64,000 nucleotides of DNA. It comes from Promicromonosporaceae bacterium (GTDB lineage Bacteria; Actinomycetota; Actinomycetes; Actinomycetales; Cellulomonadaceae). The stretch is taken from NCBI GenBank assembly GCA_009783295.1, contig WRHK01000002.1, positions 1-64,000 on the forward strand, read 5' to 3'. Both the position numbers and the translations under genes were made by a program. The notes beneath the pieces were generated by a model, which saw only the letters and a program-made list of their open reading frames with translations, did not search any database and was not told the DNA's origin. This document shows, piece after piece, positions 52,585 through 61,695 of this stretch (its first letter is position 1; each line of letters begins with the position of its first letter).

Positions 52585-54645
52585 GTGACAGCGAGCACCA
52601 CCGCCCCCGCCACCGCCACGACGCCGGCCCCCACCCGGCCGTGGTGGTTCGTCTGGGCGGGGCCGATCGCCGTCGTCGTCGCGATCGGTGCCGCTCTCGC
52701 CGCCGGGGCGTACACGCAGGCGTTCCTGGCGCTGGGCGGGTTCTCCGACCCGGGCGCCGTGGTGCGCTGGGGGCAGCCGGTGGTGAACGTGCTCACCAAC
52801 CTCGGTGCGGCGCTCACGCTCGGGTCGCTGCTGGCGGCCGCCGCCTTCGTGGGGCCGGGCCGGCTTCAGCGCACGGCGCTGACGACCGCCGGGGTCTCGG
52901 GCGCCGTGTGGGGCCTGGCCGGCGTCGGGGGCCTGGTGCTCGGCTACGCCGACGCCGCCGCCACCCCGCTCGACTCCCCGGGGTTCGGCTCCGGGCTGTG
53001 GCAGTACGTCACGCAGATCGACCTGGGGCGCACCGGCCTGAAGATCGCGATCCTCGCCGCCCTGACCTCGGCCGCCGCCCTCCTGGTACGCAGCGCCGTG
53101 GGGGCGCTCTGGGTCACCGTGCTGCCGCTCGCGGCGCTCGCCTACCAGGCCTCGACGGGCCACGCGGCGGGGGCGGCGAACCACGTGCTCGCCACCGGCG
53201 CCATGTACATGCACCTCGTGGGAGCCGCCTTGTGGGTGGGCGGCCTCGGGGCGATCGCCGTGCTGGCCCTGGCCCACCGCCGCCTGGCGGCGCGCGGCGA
53301 GACGGCGGTGCAGCGAGGCCCCGACCGGCCGGTGTGGGCCACCGCCATCCCGCGGTTCTCCGTCGTCGCGACCTGGTGCCTGCTCGCCGTCGGGTTCTCC
53401 GGCGTCGTGTCCGCCTGGATCCGCGTGGGGTCGCCGTCGGACCTGTGGCAGACCCGGTACGGGTGGCTGCTCGTCACGAAGGCCGTGCTGCTCGCCGGCC
53501 TCGGGACGCTCGGGTGGCTGCACCGGCGCCACGTGATCGCCCGTGTCCACGACGGGCGGGCCACCCCCGGCCGGGCCTTCGCGCGGCTCGCCGCCGTCGA
53601 GCTGCTGGTCATGGGCGCCGTCATGGGCGTGGCCGTGGCGCTCGCGGCGTCCGCGCCGCCGGTCAACGACAACGTGCCCCTCGACACGTCGCCGGCCTAC
53701 CAGCTGACCGGCTCGGCGCTGCCGCCGTACCTCAGCGGGTCGCGCTGGCTCACCGAGTGGCGCCTGGACCCGCTGTTCACGTTCGCGTGCTTCGCCGCCG
53801 TCGTCGTCTACCTCACCTGGGTGGTGCGGCTGCGCCGGCGTGGCGACGCCTGGCCCGTGATGCGCGCCGTGTCGTGGTGCGTGGGCATCGCCGTGGTCGT
53901 GTGGGACACCAACGGCGCCCCCACCGTGTACGGCGAGGTCATGTTCAGCGCCCACATGGTGCAGCACATGGTGCTGGCGCTGCTCGTGCCGATGCTGCTG
54001 GTGCTCGCCGCCCCGGTCACTCTGCTGCTGCGCGCCGTGCCGGGCCGACGCGACGGGTCGCGCGGCCCGCGCGAGTGGGTGCTCGGGTTCGTGCACTCCC
54101 GGTGGGGTCGCATCGTGGCGAACCCCCTGGTGGCGGGTGCGATCTTCGTGGTCGGCATGCTGGTCTTCTACTTCACGCCGCTGCTCGACTGGTCGCTGCG
54201 CTCCCACGTGGGGCACGTGTGGATGGTCGTGCACTTCACGCTCGCCGGGTACCTGTTCGCGAACTCGCTCATCGGCATCGACCCCGGGCCGCAGCGGCCG
54301 CCGTTCCCGGCCCGCATCATCCTGCTGTTCGCCACGATGGCGTTCCACGCGTTCTTCGGCGTGGCTCTCACCATGCAGACGTCGCTGCTCGCGGCGAGCT
54401 GGTACGGCAACACCGGCCGCCCCTGGGGCCTGACGGCGATCCAGGACCAGCAGCGCGGCGGCGACATCGCCTGGGGCATCGGCGAGCTGCCCACGCTTGC
54501 CCTCGCGGTGGCCGTGGCAGTGCTGTGGGCCCGGTCCGACGAGCGCGAGGCCCGCCGCCAGGACCGCAAGGCGGACCGCGACGGGGACCTCGAGCTCGAG
54601 GAGTACAACGCGATGCTGGCCCGGATCGCCGAGCGGGACCGCTGA
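52585..54645 (+). CDS. CopD-CtaG fusion membrane protein (copper handling / cytochrome oxidase assembly)
   Basis: 686 residues, about 16 helices. Residues 15-370 are a CopD-like copper-resistance domain (YQASTGHAAGAANHVLATGAMYMHLVGAALWVGGLGAIAVL with conserved His). Residues 385-640 are a caa3-type CtaG/cytochrome c oxidase assembly factor with the His motifs SAHMVQHMVLA, HVGHVWMVVHF and MAFHAFFGVALTMQ. The cytoplasmic tail is highly charged. This fusion is a known actinobacterial arrangement, thought to move copper across the membrane for oxidase assembly. Convergent with TetR, 3 bp apart. Confidence 0.9.
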   Translation: MTASTTAPATATTPAPTRPWWFVWAGPIAVVVAIGAALAAGAYTQAFLALGGFSDPGAVVRWGQPVVNVLTNLGAALTLGSLLAAAAFVGPGRLQRTALTTAGVSGAVWGLAGVGGLVLGYADAAATPLDSPGFGSGLWQYVTQIDLGRTGLKIAILAALTSAAALLVRSAVGALWVTVLPLAALAYQASTGHAAGAANHVLATGAMYMHLVGAALWVGGLGAIAVLALAHRRLAARGETAVQRGPDRPVWATAIPRFSVVATWCLLAVGFSGVVSAWIRVGSPSDLWQTRYGWLLVTKAVLLAGLGTLGWLHRRHVIARVHDGRATPGRAFARLAAVELLVMGAVMGVAVALAASAPPVNDNVPLDTSPAYQLTGSALPPYLSGSRWLTEWRLDPLFTFACFAAVVVYLTWVVRLRRRGDAWPVMRAVSWCVGIAVVVWDTNGAPTVYGEVMFSAHMVQHMVLALLVPMLLVLAAPVTLLLRAVPGRRDGSRGPREWVLGFVHSRWGRIVANPLVAGAIFVVGMLVFYFTPLLDWSLRSHVGHVWMVVHFTLAGYLFANSLIGIDPGPQRPPFPARIILLFATMAFHAFFGVALTMQTSLLAASWYGNTGRPWGLTAIQDQQRGGDIAWGIGELPTLALAVAVAVLWARSDEREARRQDRKADRDGDLELEEYNAMLARIAERDR

Positions 54646-54648
54646 CCC

Positions 54649-55272
54649 TCACGCCTCCGTGATCAGCAGGTCGACGAGCGCCTCGAGCGCACGCGGGTCC
54701 GGGACGTCGCTTCCGGCCACGTAGGCGTCGCGCGCCGCGGCCTCGTAGGTGCCGAGCAGCAGCTCGACGGCGACGTCGGCGTCGGTGGCGAACCGCAGGC
54801 CGAGGGGTGCGAGCAGGCGTGTGAGCGCCTCGGCGAGCTCGGCGCGCAGGGTGCGCTGCTGCGTGCGCCACGCGGCCGCGATGGCCGGGTCGCGCATCGC
54901 GAGCAGCTCGAACTCGACGTTGACCACGTGCCAGCGCGCCTCGGGCGCCTTGCCCTCCGTGACGATGCCGAGCACGGTGCGGATCGCGCTGCGGTCCACG
55001 TGGCGGTCGTGCACGACGTCGCCGCCCAGCCCGGCGACGGCGACCTCGAGCGCCGCGATGTGGGCGCGCGCCTGCCGGTCCGTGAGGGCGAGGAACAGCT
55101 CTTCCTTGCTCTCGAAGTTCGAGTAGAACGCGCCGCGGGTGAAGCCTGCGGCGTCCGTGATCGCCTCGACGGACGCCGCTCCGAAGCCGAGCGCCGCGAA
55201 CACCTGGGCGGCGGCGTCGAGCAGGCGCTCGCGCGTGCGTTCGCGCCGGGCGGAGACGGGGGCCTCGGTCAT
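54649..55272 (-). CDS. TetR family transcriptional regulator
   Basis: 207 residues. HTH at 11-58: RERLLDAAAQVFAALGFGAA, VEAITDAAGFTRGAFYSNFESKEELFLAL. The aromatic GAFYSNF turn is typical of AcrR-like repressors of exporters. Divergent from the MMPL gene with an operator between the two, so it most likely represses the MMPL-YhgE operon and itself. Confidence 0.92.
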   Translation of the reverse strand: MTEAPVSARRERTRERLLDAAAQVFAALGFGAASVEAITDAAGFTRGAFYSNFESKEELFLALTDRQARAHIAALEVAVAGLGGDVVHDRHVDRSAIRTVLGIVTEGKAPEARWHVVNVEFELLAMRDPAIAAAWRTQQRTLRAELAEALTRLLAPLGLRFATDADVAVELLLGTYEAAARDAYVAGSDVPDPRALEALVDLLITEA

Positions 55273-55296
55273 GCTCCCAGGGTATCGAATGCGGTC

Positions 55297-55311
55297 CTGT
55301 ATCGGATACAG
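55297..55311. promoter_or_regulatory. TetR operator upstream of MMPL
   Basis: CTGTATC and GATACAG are perfect 7-bp arms around one G. Extra GTATC half-sites flank it at about 55282 and 55316. It lies in the 78-bp divergent promoter region. Confidence 0.7.
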
Positions 55312-55350
55312 TCGTGTATCAAACCGCGCCGTCGCTCTCGAGGGAGACGT

Positions 55351-58176
55351 ATGTCCTCCGTCCTGTACCAGCTAGGCCGCTGGGCGTTCCGGGCCCGACG
55401 GCTCGTCGTGATCCTGTGGATCGCGGTGCTCGCCGTCGCCGGCGGTGCTGCCGCGCTGGTGATGCAGCCCCTCGACAACTCCGTGTCCATCCCCGGCACC
55501 GAGGCCAACCAGGCGCTCGACCGCCTCGCCGCCACGTTCCCGCAGGTCAGCGGTGTGTCCGCCCAGGTCGTGGTGGTCGCCCCCGACGGCGGCAAGATCG
55601 GCGACGCCGACGTGAAGGCACCCGTCGAGGCGGCCGTGAAGGCGTTCGGCGCCATCGACCAGGTGGCCGCCGTGACGTCGCCGTACGACACCACGCTCAA
55701 GGCGTCCACCAACGGCGCCGGCACCGCGACCATCCTCCAGGTCCAGATGGACGGAGACCTCGGCTCGATCCACGCCTCCACCAAGTCGGCCCTGCAGCAC
55801 GAGGCCGACCAGCTCCAGGCGGCGCTGCCCCACGGGGCCCGGGCCAGCCTGGGCGGCCAGCTGTTCGCCACCGAGTTCCCGGCGATCTCCGCGATCGAGG
55901 GCCTCGGCCTGGTCGTGGCGCTCGTGGTGCTGATGCTGACGCTCGGGTCGTTCGTCGCAGCGGGGCTGCCGCTCGTCAACGCGCTGCTGGGCGTCGGCGT
56001 CAGCATGGCGCTGCTGTTCGCCGCGACCTCCGTGGCCACGATCGGGTCCACCACGCCCATGCTGGCCGTGATGCTGGGCCTCGCCGTCGGCATCGACTAC
56101 GCGCTGTTCATCGTGCACCGCCACCGCGACCAGCTGCAGGAGGGGCTCCCGGTCGAGGAGTCCGTGGCCCGCGCGACGGCGACCGCCGGGTCCGCCGTCG
56201 TGTTCGCCGGCCTCACCGTGATGATCGCGCTGGTGGGGCTGGGCGTAGCGGGCATCCCGTTCCTCACGGTCATGGGCGTGGCCGCCGCGGGCGGCGTCGG
56301 CGTCGCGGTGCTCGTGTCGCTCACGCTGCTGCCCGCGCTGCTCGGGTACGCGGGGGAGCGGCTGCGGCCCAAGCCCCGCAAGCCCCGCAAGCCGCGCAAG
56401 GCCCGCAAGGTGCGCGAGCCGCAGAGCGGCGGGGTCTTCGCCGCCTGGGTGCGGGGCGTGACGCGCTGGCCCGCCGTCACCATCGTCGTGGTGGTCGCCG
56501 CGCTCGGGGCGCTCGCCTGGCCCGCCACGGGCCTGCGGCTCGCGCTGCCCGACGCCGGCGTGCTGCCGCGCGACTCGAGCGCCCGCGTCACCTACGACCT
56601 CATCTCCGACGAGTTCGGCCCCGGCTTCAACGGGCCCCTCATCGTCACCGGCTCGATCGTCACCAGCACCGACCCCGTCGGCCTCATGAACGCGATGGCC
56701 GACGAGATCCGCGCCCTGCCGGGCGTCGCCGACGTGCCGCTGGCCACCCCGAACGCCTCGGCGGACACCGGCATCATCCAGGTGATCCCCGAGGGCGGCC
56801 CGACGTCGGTCGCCACCGAGGACCTGGTGCACGAGATCCGCGCGCTGCGCCCGCACCTCGAGCAGAGGTACGGCGTGACCATCGCGGTCACCGGGTTCAC
56901 CGCCGTCGGCATCGACGTGTCCGCGAAGCTGGGGGCGGCGCTGCTCCCCTTCGGCATCGTGGTGGTGGGGCTGTGCCTGGTGCTGCTGACCATGGTGTTC
57001 CGGTCGATCTGGGTGCCCATCAAGGCGTCGCTCGGGTACCTGCTCAGCGTGGGCGCGGCGTTCGGCGTCGTGTCGCTGGTGTTCCAGCACGGGTTCCTGG
57101 CCGACGCGCTCAAGGTGACCCGCACCGGGCCCGTCATCAGCTTCATGCCCATCGTGCTCATGGGCGTGCTGTTCGGCCTGGCCATGGACTACGAGGTGTT
57201 CCTCGTGTCCCGCATGCGCGAGGACTACGTGCACGGCCGCGGCGAGGACCGCGCGCGCCGTGCCGTGCTGAGCGGGTTCCGGGCGTCGTCGCCCGTGGTC
57301 GCGGCCGCCGCGGTCATCATGTTCGCCGTGTTCGCGGCGTTCGTGCCCGAGGGCGACATGAACCTCAAGCCCATCGCGCTCGGCCTCGCGGTCGGCGTGG
57401 CCGTCGACGCGTTCGTCGTGCGCATGGTGCTGGTGCCCGCCGTGATGGCGCTGCTCGGCGAGCACGCCTGGTACATCCCGCGCTGGCTCGACCGCGTGCT
57501 GCCCCGGTTCGACGTCGAGGGCGAGGGGCTCGCCAAGGAGCTCGCGCTCGCCGACTGGCCCGAGCCGGGGTCGACCGACGTCGTCGTGGCGCACGGGCTC
57601 GTGGTCGACGGGCCGGAGCGTCCCCTGGTCGGGCCGCTGACCGTCCGCGTGCCCGACGGCGGTGCGCTCGTCGTGCGCGGCGACTCGGCTGCGCCGGTCG
57701 ACGCACTGCTGCTCGGCCTCTCCGGGCGCCTGCGGATCAGCGACGGCGCCGTCAAGACGGCCGGCCTGGTGCTTCCCGAACGGGCCTCGGCGGTGCGCCG
57801 CCGCGTGGCCGTCGTCGACGCCGCCGACGGCGGAGCGGCCGCGTCGGTGGCCGGGGCCGTGCGGGCGAAGGCGCGCGGCGTCGTCGTGCTGCACGCGCAG
57901 GCGGTCGCGGACCGCGCCGAGCGGGACGCCCTGGCGTCGGCGCTCGCGGCGGCCCAGGAGGCCGGCGTCGCGGTGCTGGTCGGCACGGCAGGCCCGGACG
58001 ACGCGGCGGACCTCGCGCCGACGGCATCCCTTTTCGAGACCCACAGCACTCAGTTGTCTTCACAGCACACCGCTGTGGATCTCGGGAAGGAACCTCCCTC
58101 CCCCGTCGGGGTGGTCTCGACACGCTCGACCGGCGAGAAGGCGAGCTCCATCGACGAGAAGGAGGCGGCCCGGTGA
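55351..58176 (+). CDS. MMPL family transporter with fused degenerate ABC-like domain
   Basis: 941 residues. Residues 1-725 are a complete RND/MMPL exporter: 11-12 helices, two large extracellular loops, MLGLAVGIDYALFIVHRHRDQ and its counterpart GVLFGLAMDYEVFLVSRMREDY carrying the proton-relay Asp. Residues about 731-890 resemble an ABC ATPase (PLTVRVPDGGALVVRG...LLLGLSGRLRISDGAV), but the P-loop is GDSAAPVDALL without GKS/T and no Walker B is intact, so it is probably a non-hydrolytic relic or regulatory domain. The last 50 residues are low-complexity and contain a repeat-derived VVSTRST. It overlaps YhgE/Pip by GTGA. Confidence 0.88.
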   Translation: MSSVLYQLGRWAFRARRLVVILWIAVLAVAGGAAALVMQPLDNSVSIPGTEANQALDRLAATFPQVSGVSAQVVVVAPDGGKIGDADVKAPVEAAVKAFGAIDQVAAVTSPYDTTLKASTNGAGTATILQVQMDGDLGSIHASTKSALQHEADQLQAALPHGARASLGGQLFATEFPAISAIEGLGLVVALVVLMLTLGSFVAAGLPLVNALLGVGVSMALLFAATSVATIGSTTPMLAVMLGLAVGIDYALFIVHRHRDQLQEGLPVEESVARATATAGSAVVFAGLTVMIALVGLGVAGIPFLTVMGVAAAGGVGVAVLVSLTLLPALLGYAGERLRPKPRKPRKPRKARKVREPQSGGVFAAWVRGVTRWPAVTIVVVVAALGALAWPATGLRLALPDAGVLPRDSSARVTYDLISDEFGPGFNGPLIVTGSIVTSTDPVGLMNAMADEIRALPGVADVPLATPNASADTGIIQVIPEGGPTSVATEDLVHEIRALRPHLEQRYGVTIAVTGFTAVGIDVSAKLGAALLPFGIVVVGLCLVLLTMVFRSIWVPIKASLGYLLSVGAAFGVVSLVFQHGFLADALKVTRTGPVISFMPIVLMGVLFGLAMDYEVFLVSRMREDYVHGRGEDRARRAVLSGFRASSPVVAAAAVIMFAVFAAFVPEGDMNLKPIALGLAVGVAVDAFVVRMVLVPAVMALLGEHAWYIPRWLDRVLPRFDVEGEGLAKELALADWPEPGSTDVVVAHGLVVDGPERPLVGPLTVRVPDGGALVVRGDSAAPVDALLLGLSGRLRISDGAVKTAGLVLPERASAVRRRVAVVDAADGGAAASVAGAVRAKARGVVVLHAQAVADRAERDALASALAAAQEAGVAVLVGTAGPDDAADLAPTASLFETHSTQLSSQHTAVDLGKEPPSPVGVVSTRSTGEKASSIDEKEAAR
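58110..58131. repeat. GGTCTCGAC-family repeat inside the MMPL 3' end
   Basis: GGTGGTCTCGACACGCTCGA resembles one arm of the inverted repeat at 27173-27218. Here it is translated as VVSTRST about 15 codons before the stop. Confidence 0.6.
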
Positions 58177-60290
58177 ACGCCCGCACGACGACCCTGCGGC
58201 CGGTGGTCTGGCGCGTCGCCGCCGTCGCGCTGCTGCCCCTGCTGGTGATCGGGCTGCTGCTCGCCGCCCTGTGGAACCCGGCCTCGCGCCTCGACACGGT
58301 GCGCGCCGCGATCGTCAACCTCGACCAGCCGGTCACCGTGAACGGGCAGCTCGTGCCGCTCGGGCGGCAGCTCGCGGCCGGGCTCGTGTCCGGCGTCGCG
58401 CCGTCGACCACGCAGACCGTCAAGGCGGCCGCGGCCTCCACGACCAGCTATCAGTGGGAGATCACCAACGCCGCCACGGCGAGGTCGGGCCTCGCCGACG
58501 GCACCTACGCCGCCGTCATCACCATCCCGAAGGGCTTCTCGGCCGCCGCGACATCGTTCAGCAGCGACCCGTCGGCGGCCCACCAGGCCACCATCGACGT
58601 CGCCACCCCGCCCGGCGGGCGCGTGGCCGACGCCGTGCTGGCCCGCGTGGTCGCGGCGACGGCGACGTCGGTGATGAGCTCGTCGCTCACGCAGACCTAT
58701 GTGGACAACGTGCTGGTGGGCTTCAACACGCTCGCCGACCAGCTCGGCAAGGCCGCCGACGGCGCCACCCAGCTCAAGGACGGCGCGACCTCCGCGGCCG
58801 ACGGCGCCACGCAGCTCGCCGACGGCGCGGCCCAGCTCAAGGACGGCGCCACCTCGGCCGCCGACGGCGCCGCCCAGCTCGCCGACGGGGCACGCCAGGC
58901 CGCTACAGGCGCGGGCGGGCTCGCCAGCGGCGCGTCGTCGCTCGCCGACGGCGCCGGCCAGCTCGCCTCGGGGGCCTCGCAGGTCGCCAGCGGCGCCACC
59001 GCGAGCAAGGCCGGGGCGGACGGCCTCGCCGCCGGCGCCGGCCAGCTCCAGACGCAGCTGCAGGGCGCGGCCCAGGGCGTGGCCGGGTACGCGGCCGGCG
59101 TGCAGCAGGTCGCCGACGGGCTGACCCAGCAGATCGACCAGCTCACGGCCCTGTGCGCGGCCGCGCCCACCGACACGCGGTGCACCATGCTGGCTGGCCT
59201 CAAGCAGACGCGCGACGCCCTCGCCGGGATCGTCCACGGCGACGGCACCGCCAAGAACCCCGGTCTGACCGCGGTCGGCAGCGGGATCGGCGCCGCCGCG
59301 ACCCAGGGCGCGGGCGGGCTCCAGTCCGGGGCGCAGCAGCTCTCGGCCGGGCTCGGCCAGCTCTCCGCCGGCGCGGGCCAGGTCTCCAGCGGCGCCGCCG
59401 GGCTCCAGGGCGGGGCCCGGAAGCTCGCCGACGGCGCGTCGTCGCTGAGCAGCGGCGTCGGCCAGGTGGCCACCGGGGCGTCGGGCCTCGCGTCCGGGGT
59501 GGGGCAGCTCGCCACCGGCGCGGGCGGCGTCTCGACCGGGGCCGGCGGTCTCGCCGACGGCGCCAAGCAGCTCGCCACCGGCGCGGGCCAGATCTCCGAC
59601 GGCCTCGGCCAGGCGGTCAGCAAGCTGCCCAGCTACTCCGACGGCGAGCGCGCCACCCTGGCCTCGGTCGTCGCGAACCCCGTGCAGGCGCCCACCGACG
59701 ACACCCTGGACACCGGCTCCACCGGGCCGCTCTTCGCCGTCGTCGCCCTGTGGCTCGGGGCGCTCGGGCTGACCACCGTGGTGCGTCCGTCGAAGCGGCG
59801 CGCGCTCGGCTCGACGCGCGGGGCCGTGCAGCTCGCCGTCGGCGACCTCGCCGTCCCGGCGGCGGTGTCCGTGCTGACCGGCGCCGTCGTCGGCGGCATC
59901 CTCGCCGGCGTCGAGCACCTGTCGCCGGGAGGCTGGGCGGCCGCGATCGGGGTCGGCGCGCTCGTCTCCCTCGTGTTCGTGGCGCTGCACCAGGGCTTCA
60001 CGCTGTGGCTCGGCGACGTCGCGCGCGGCATCTCGCTGCTCATGGCCGTGCTGGTCATCGCCACGGGCGTGATCGCCACCGTGCCGTCCTGGCTCGACGG
60101 GATCGCGGACCAGCTCGCCATCGGCGCGGCCCGCCGCGCCCTCGTGGCGATCGTGGTGCCCGGCGTCGGCGGCACGGGCGGAGCCGTGACCGGCCTGGTC
60201 GTGTGGGGCGTCGTGGGCCTGGCGCTCGCGGTGCTCGCCACGGCCCGGGCGCGCACCACGCGGGTGTCGCGCCTGCTGGCGGCCGCCTAG
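58173..60290 (+). CDS. YhgE/Pip family membrane protein with heptad-type Gly/Ala repeats
   Basis: 705 residues. One N-terminal helix (about 12-34), a long extracellular region, then five C-terminal helices (about 510-700), the ABC-2-like topology of YhgE/Pip (phage infection protein) family. Residues about 190-490 are built of 7-residue units of the DGATQLK/DGAAQLA/TGAGGLA type, expected to form a long coiled coil outside the cell. The central Cys pair (LCAAAPTDTRC) may form a disulfide. Coupled to the MMPL gene; together a probable exporter of cell-envelope material or toxic compounds. Confidence 0.9.
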   Translation: MNARTTTLRPVVWRVAAVALLPLLVIGLLLAALWNPASRLDTVRAAIVNLDQPVTVNGQLVPLGRQLAAGLVSGVAPSTTQTVKAAAASTTSYQWEITNAATARSGLADGTYAAVITIPKGFSAAATSFSSDPSAAHQATIDVATPPGGRVADAVLARVVAATATSVMSSSLTQTYVDNVLVGFNTLADQLGKAADGATQLKDGATSAADGATQLADGAAQLKDGATSAADGAAQLADGARQAATGAGGLASGASSLADGAGQLASGASQVASGATASKAGADGLAAGAGQLQTQLQGAAQGVAGYAAGVQQVADGLTQQIDQLTALCAAAPTDTRCTMLAGLKQTRDALAGIVHGDGTAKNPGLTAVGSGIGAAATQGAGGLQSGAQQLSAGLGQLSAGAGQVSSGAAGLQGGARKLADGASSLSSGVGQVATGASGLASGVGQLATGAGGVSTGAGGLADGAKQLATGAGQISDGLGQAVSKLPSYSDGERATLASVVANPVQAPTDDTLDTGSTGPLFAVVALWLGALGLTTVVRPSKRRALGSTRGAVQLAVGDLAVPAAVSVLTGAVVGGILAGVEHLSPGGWAAAIGVGALVSLVFVALHQGFTLWLGDVARGISLLMAVLVIATGVIATVPSWLDGIADQLAIGAARRALVAIVVPGVGGTGGAVTGLVVWGVVGLALAVLATARARTTRVSRLLAAA

Positions 60291-60490
60291 AAGGCGAGCG
60301 CCGCGGCGCGGTGGCGGGCGACCAGTCGCTCGTCCGCCGCGGCCTGCTCGGCCCAGTCCGCCTGCATGGACCGGGCGACGCGGTGCGCCAGCAGCGCCTC
60401 GTGGTCGTGGTCGAGCGCCCACCAGCGGGCAGCGCAGATCTCGTCGGGAGTAGGGGACGACGACGTCGTCCCCACCAGTACGAACGACAT
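60287..60490 (-). CDS. 67-residue hypothetical protein
   Basis: Starts MSFVLVGTTSSSPTPDEICA and is then Ala/Arg/His-rich helical (WWALDHDHEALLAHRVARS). GAGGA is 6 nt before the ATG at 60490. Its TAG overlaps the YhgE stop from the opposite strand. No family recognised; plausible small gene. Confidence 0.55.
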   Translation of the reverse strand: MSFVLVGTTSSSPTPDEICAARWWALDHDHEALLAHRVARSMQADWAEQAAADERLVARHRAAALAF

Positions 60491-60647
60491 GGTGGTCCTC
60501 GGGGCTCGTGCGGGGGCGCCCCCTGCAACCCCCGTCGGCCGGGCCAGGGTATCCGCCGGGCCCCGCCGGGTGGAAGCGGCTGTCGCCCGGGGAGCGGGCG
60601 GCGCGCCGGGCCGGGCGATGTGGGTGGTTTGCGTCACACTCGGGCCC

Positions 60648-61685
60648 ATGACCGCACTGGACCTGGCCGAGGCACGCCGTCTGAAGGAGCAGCTCCGCGA
60701 GCTCGCGCGTGACCTCGCGGAGCGGTACGGCGCCGTCATGGCGTCGAGCGTGGGGCCCGACGACGGCACCCCGTCCGAGGCGGTGCGCGCCCCCACGCTC
60801 TCCCTCGGCCTGGCCCCCACCGAGGACGGCGGTCACACCGTCGCCGTCCGCTACCGGCTGGGCGTTCCCGCGGCCCGGGCCGTCGTACGCAAGGTCGCGG
60901 CCGAGGCCGGCGACGGCGCGGACGTCCGCCGCACCGGCCGCATCCGGACTCTGTCCGACGTGCGCCCCCGCCCGCCCGTCGTGAGCGCCCGGTCGCTGGG
61001 GGAGACGGGCCGGGTGCGGCCGCTGCGGCCCGGCGTCTCGGTCGCGAACGTCGACGTCACCGCCGGGACCCTCGGCGCGTTCGTCGCCGACCCCGCCGCC
61101 GAAGGCAGCACGTTCGTCCTGTCCAACTGGCACGTGCTCGCCGGGTCGGCGCAGGCGGCGCCGGGCGACGTCGTCGTGCAGCCCGGGCCCGCGGACGGCG
61201 GGCGCGCCGCCCGCGACCGCATCGGCACCCTGGCGCGCTGGTCCCCGCTCGTGGCCGGGGAGCCGCACCGCGTCGACGCCGCGATCGCCCTGCTCGACGA
61301 CGGCGTCGAGACCGACCCCACGTACCCGGTCGGCCGCGTGACCACCACGACCGCCCCGCGCGGCGGCGAGCAGGTGGCCAAGGTGGGCCGCACCACGTCG
61401 CTGACGCACGGCAGGGTGAGTGCGATCGAGCTCGACGACGTGCTGGTCGGGTACGGCGACGACCTGGGCGTCCTCTCGTTCGACGGGCAGGTCGAGGTCG
61501 AGTCGACGGGCGACGGGCCGTTCTCGCGCGGCGGCGACTCCGGCGCGCTCGTGTACCGGGAGGACGGCGTGGCGCTGGGGCTGCTGTTCGCCGGGTCGGA
61601 GACGGGCGGCCCGGACGGCTCGGGCCTCACGTACGTCAACCCGGTCGACGCCGTCCTGGAGGCGCTCGGCGTGACGCTGCGCTGA
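60648..61685 (+). CDS. trypsin-like serine protease, cytoplasmic type
   Basis: 345 residues without a signal peptide. N-terminal 140 residues: a coiled helix (LDLAEARRLKEQLRELARDL) and a small domain (VAVRYRLGVPAARAVVRK). The chymotrypsin-like domain has His162 in SNWHVLAG, Asp210 in RVDAAIAL and Ser298 in GGDSGALV, a complete catalytic triad. Similar Nal1-like or HtrA-like proteases are found in actinobacteria; the N-terminal region looks like a pro- or regulatory domain. Target unknown. Confidence 0.85.
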   Translation: MTALDLAEARRLKEQLRELARDLAERYGAVMASSVGPDDGTPSEAVRAPTLSLGLAPTEDGGHTVAVRYRLGVPAARAVVRKVAAEAGDGADVRRTGRIRTLSDVRPRPPVVSARSLGETGRVRPLRPGVSVANVDVTAGTLGAFVADPAAEGSTFVLSNWHVLAGSAQAAPGDVVVQPGPADGGRAARDRIGTLARWSPLVAGEPHRVDAAIALLDDGVETDPTYPVGRVTTTTAPRGGEQVAKVGRTTSLTHGRVSAIELDDVLVGYGDDLGVLSFDGQVEVESTGDGPFSRGGDSGALVYREDGVALGLLFAGSETGGPDGSGLTYVNPVDAVLEALGVTLR

Positions 61686-61695
61686 GAATGGTGCG

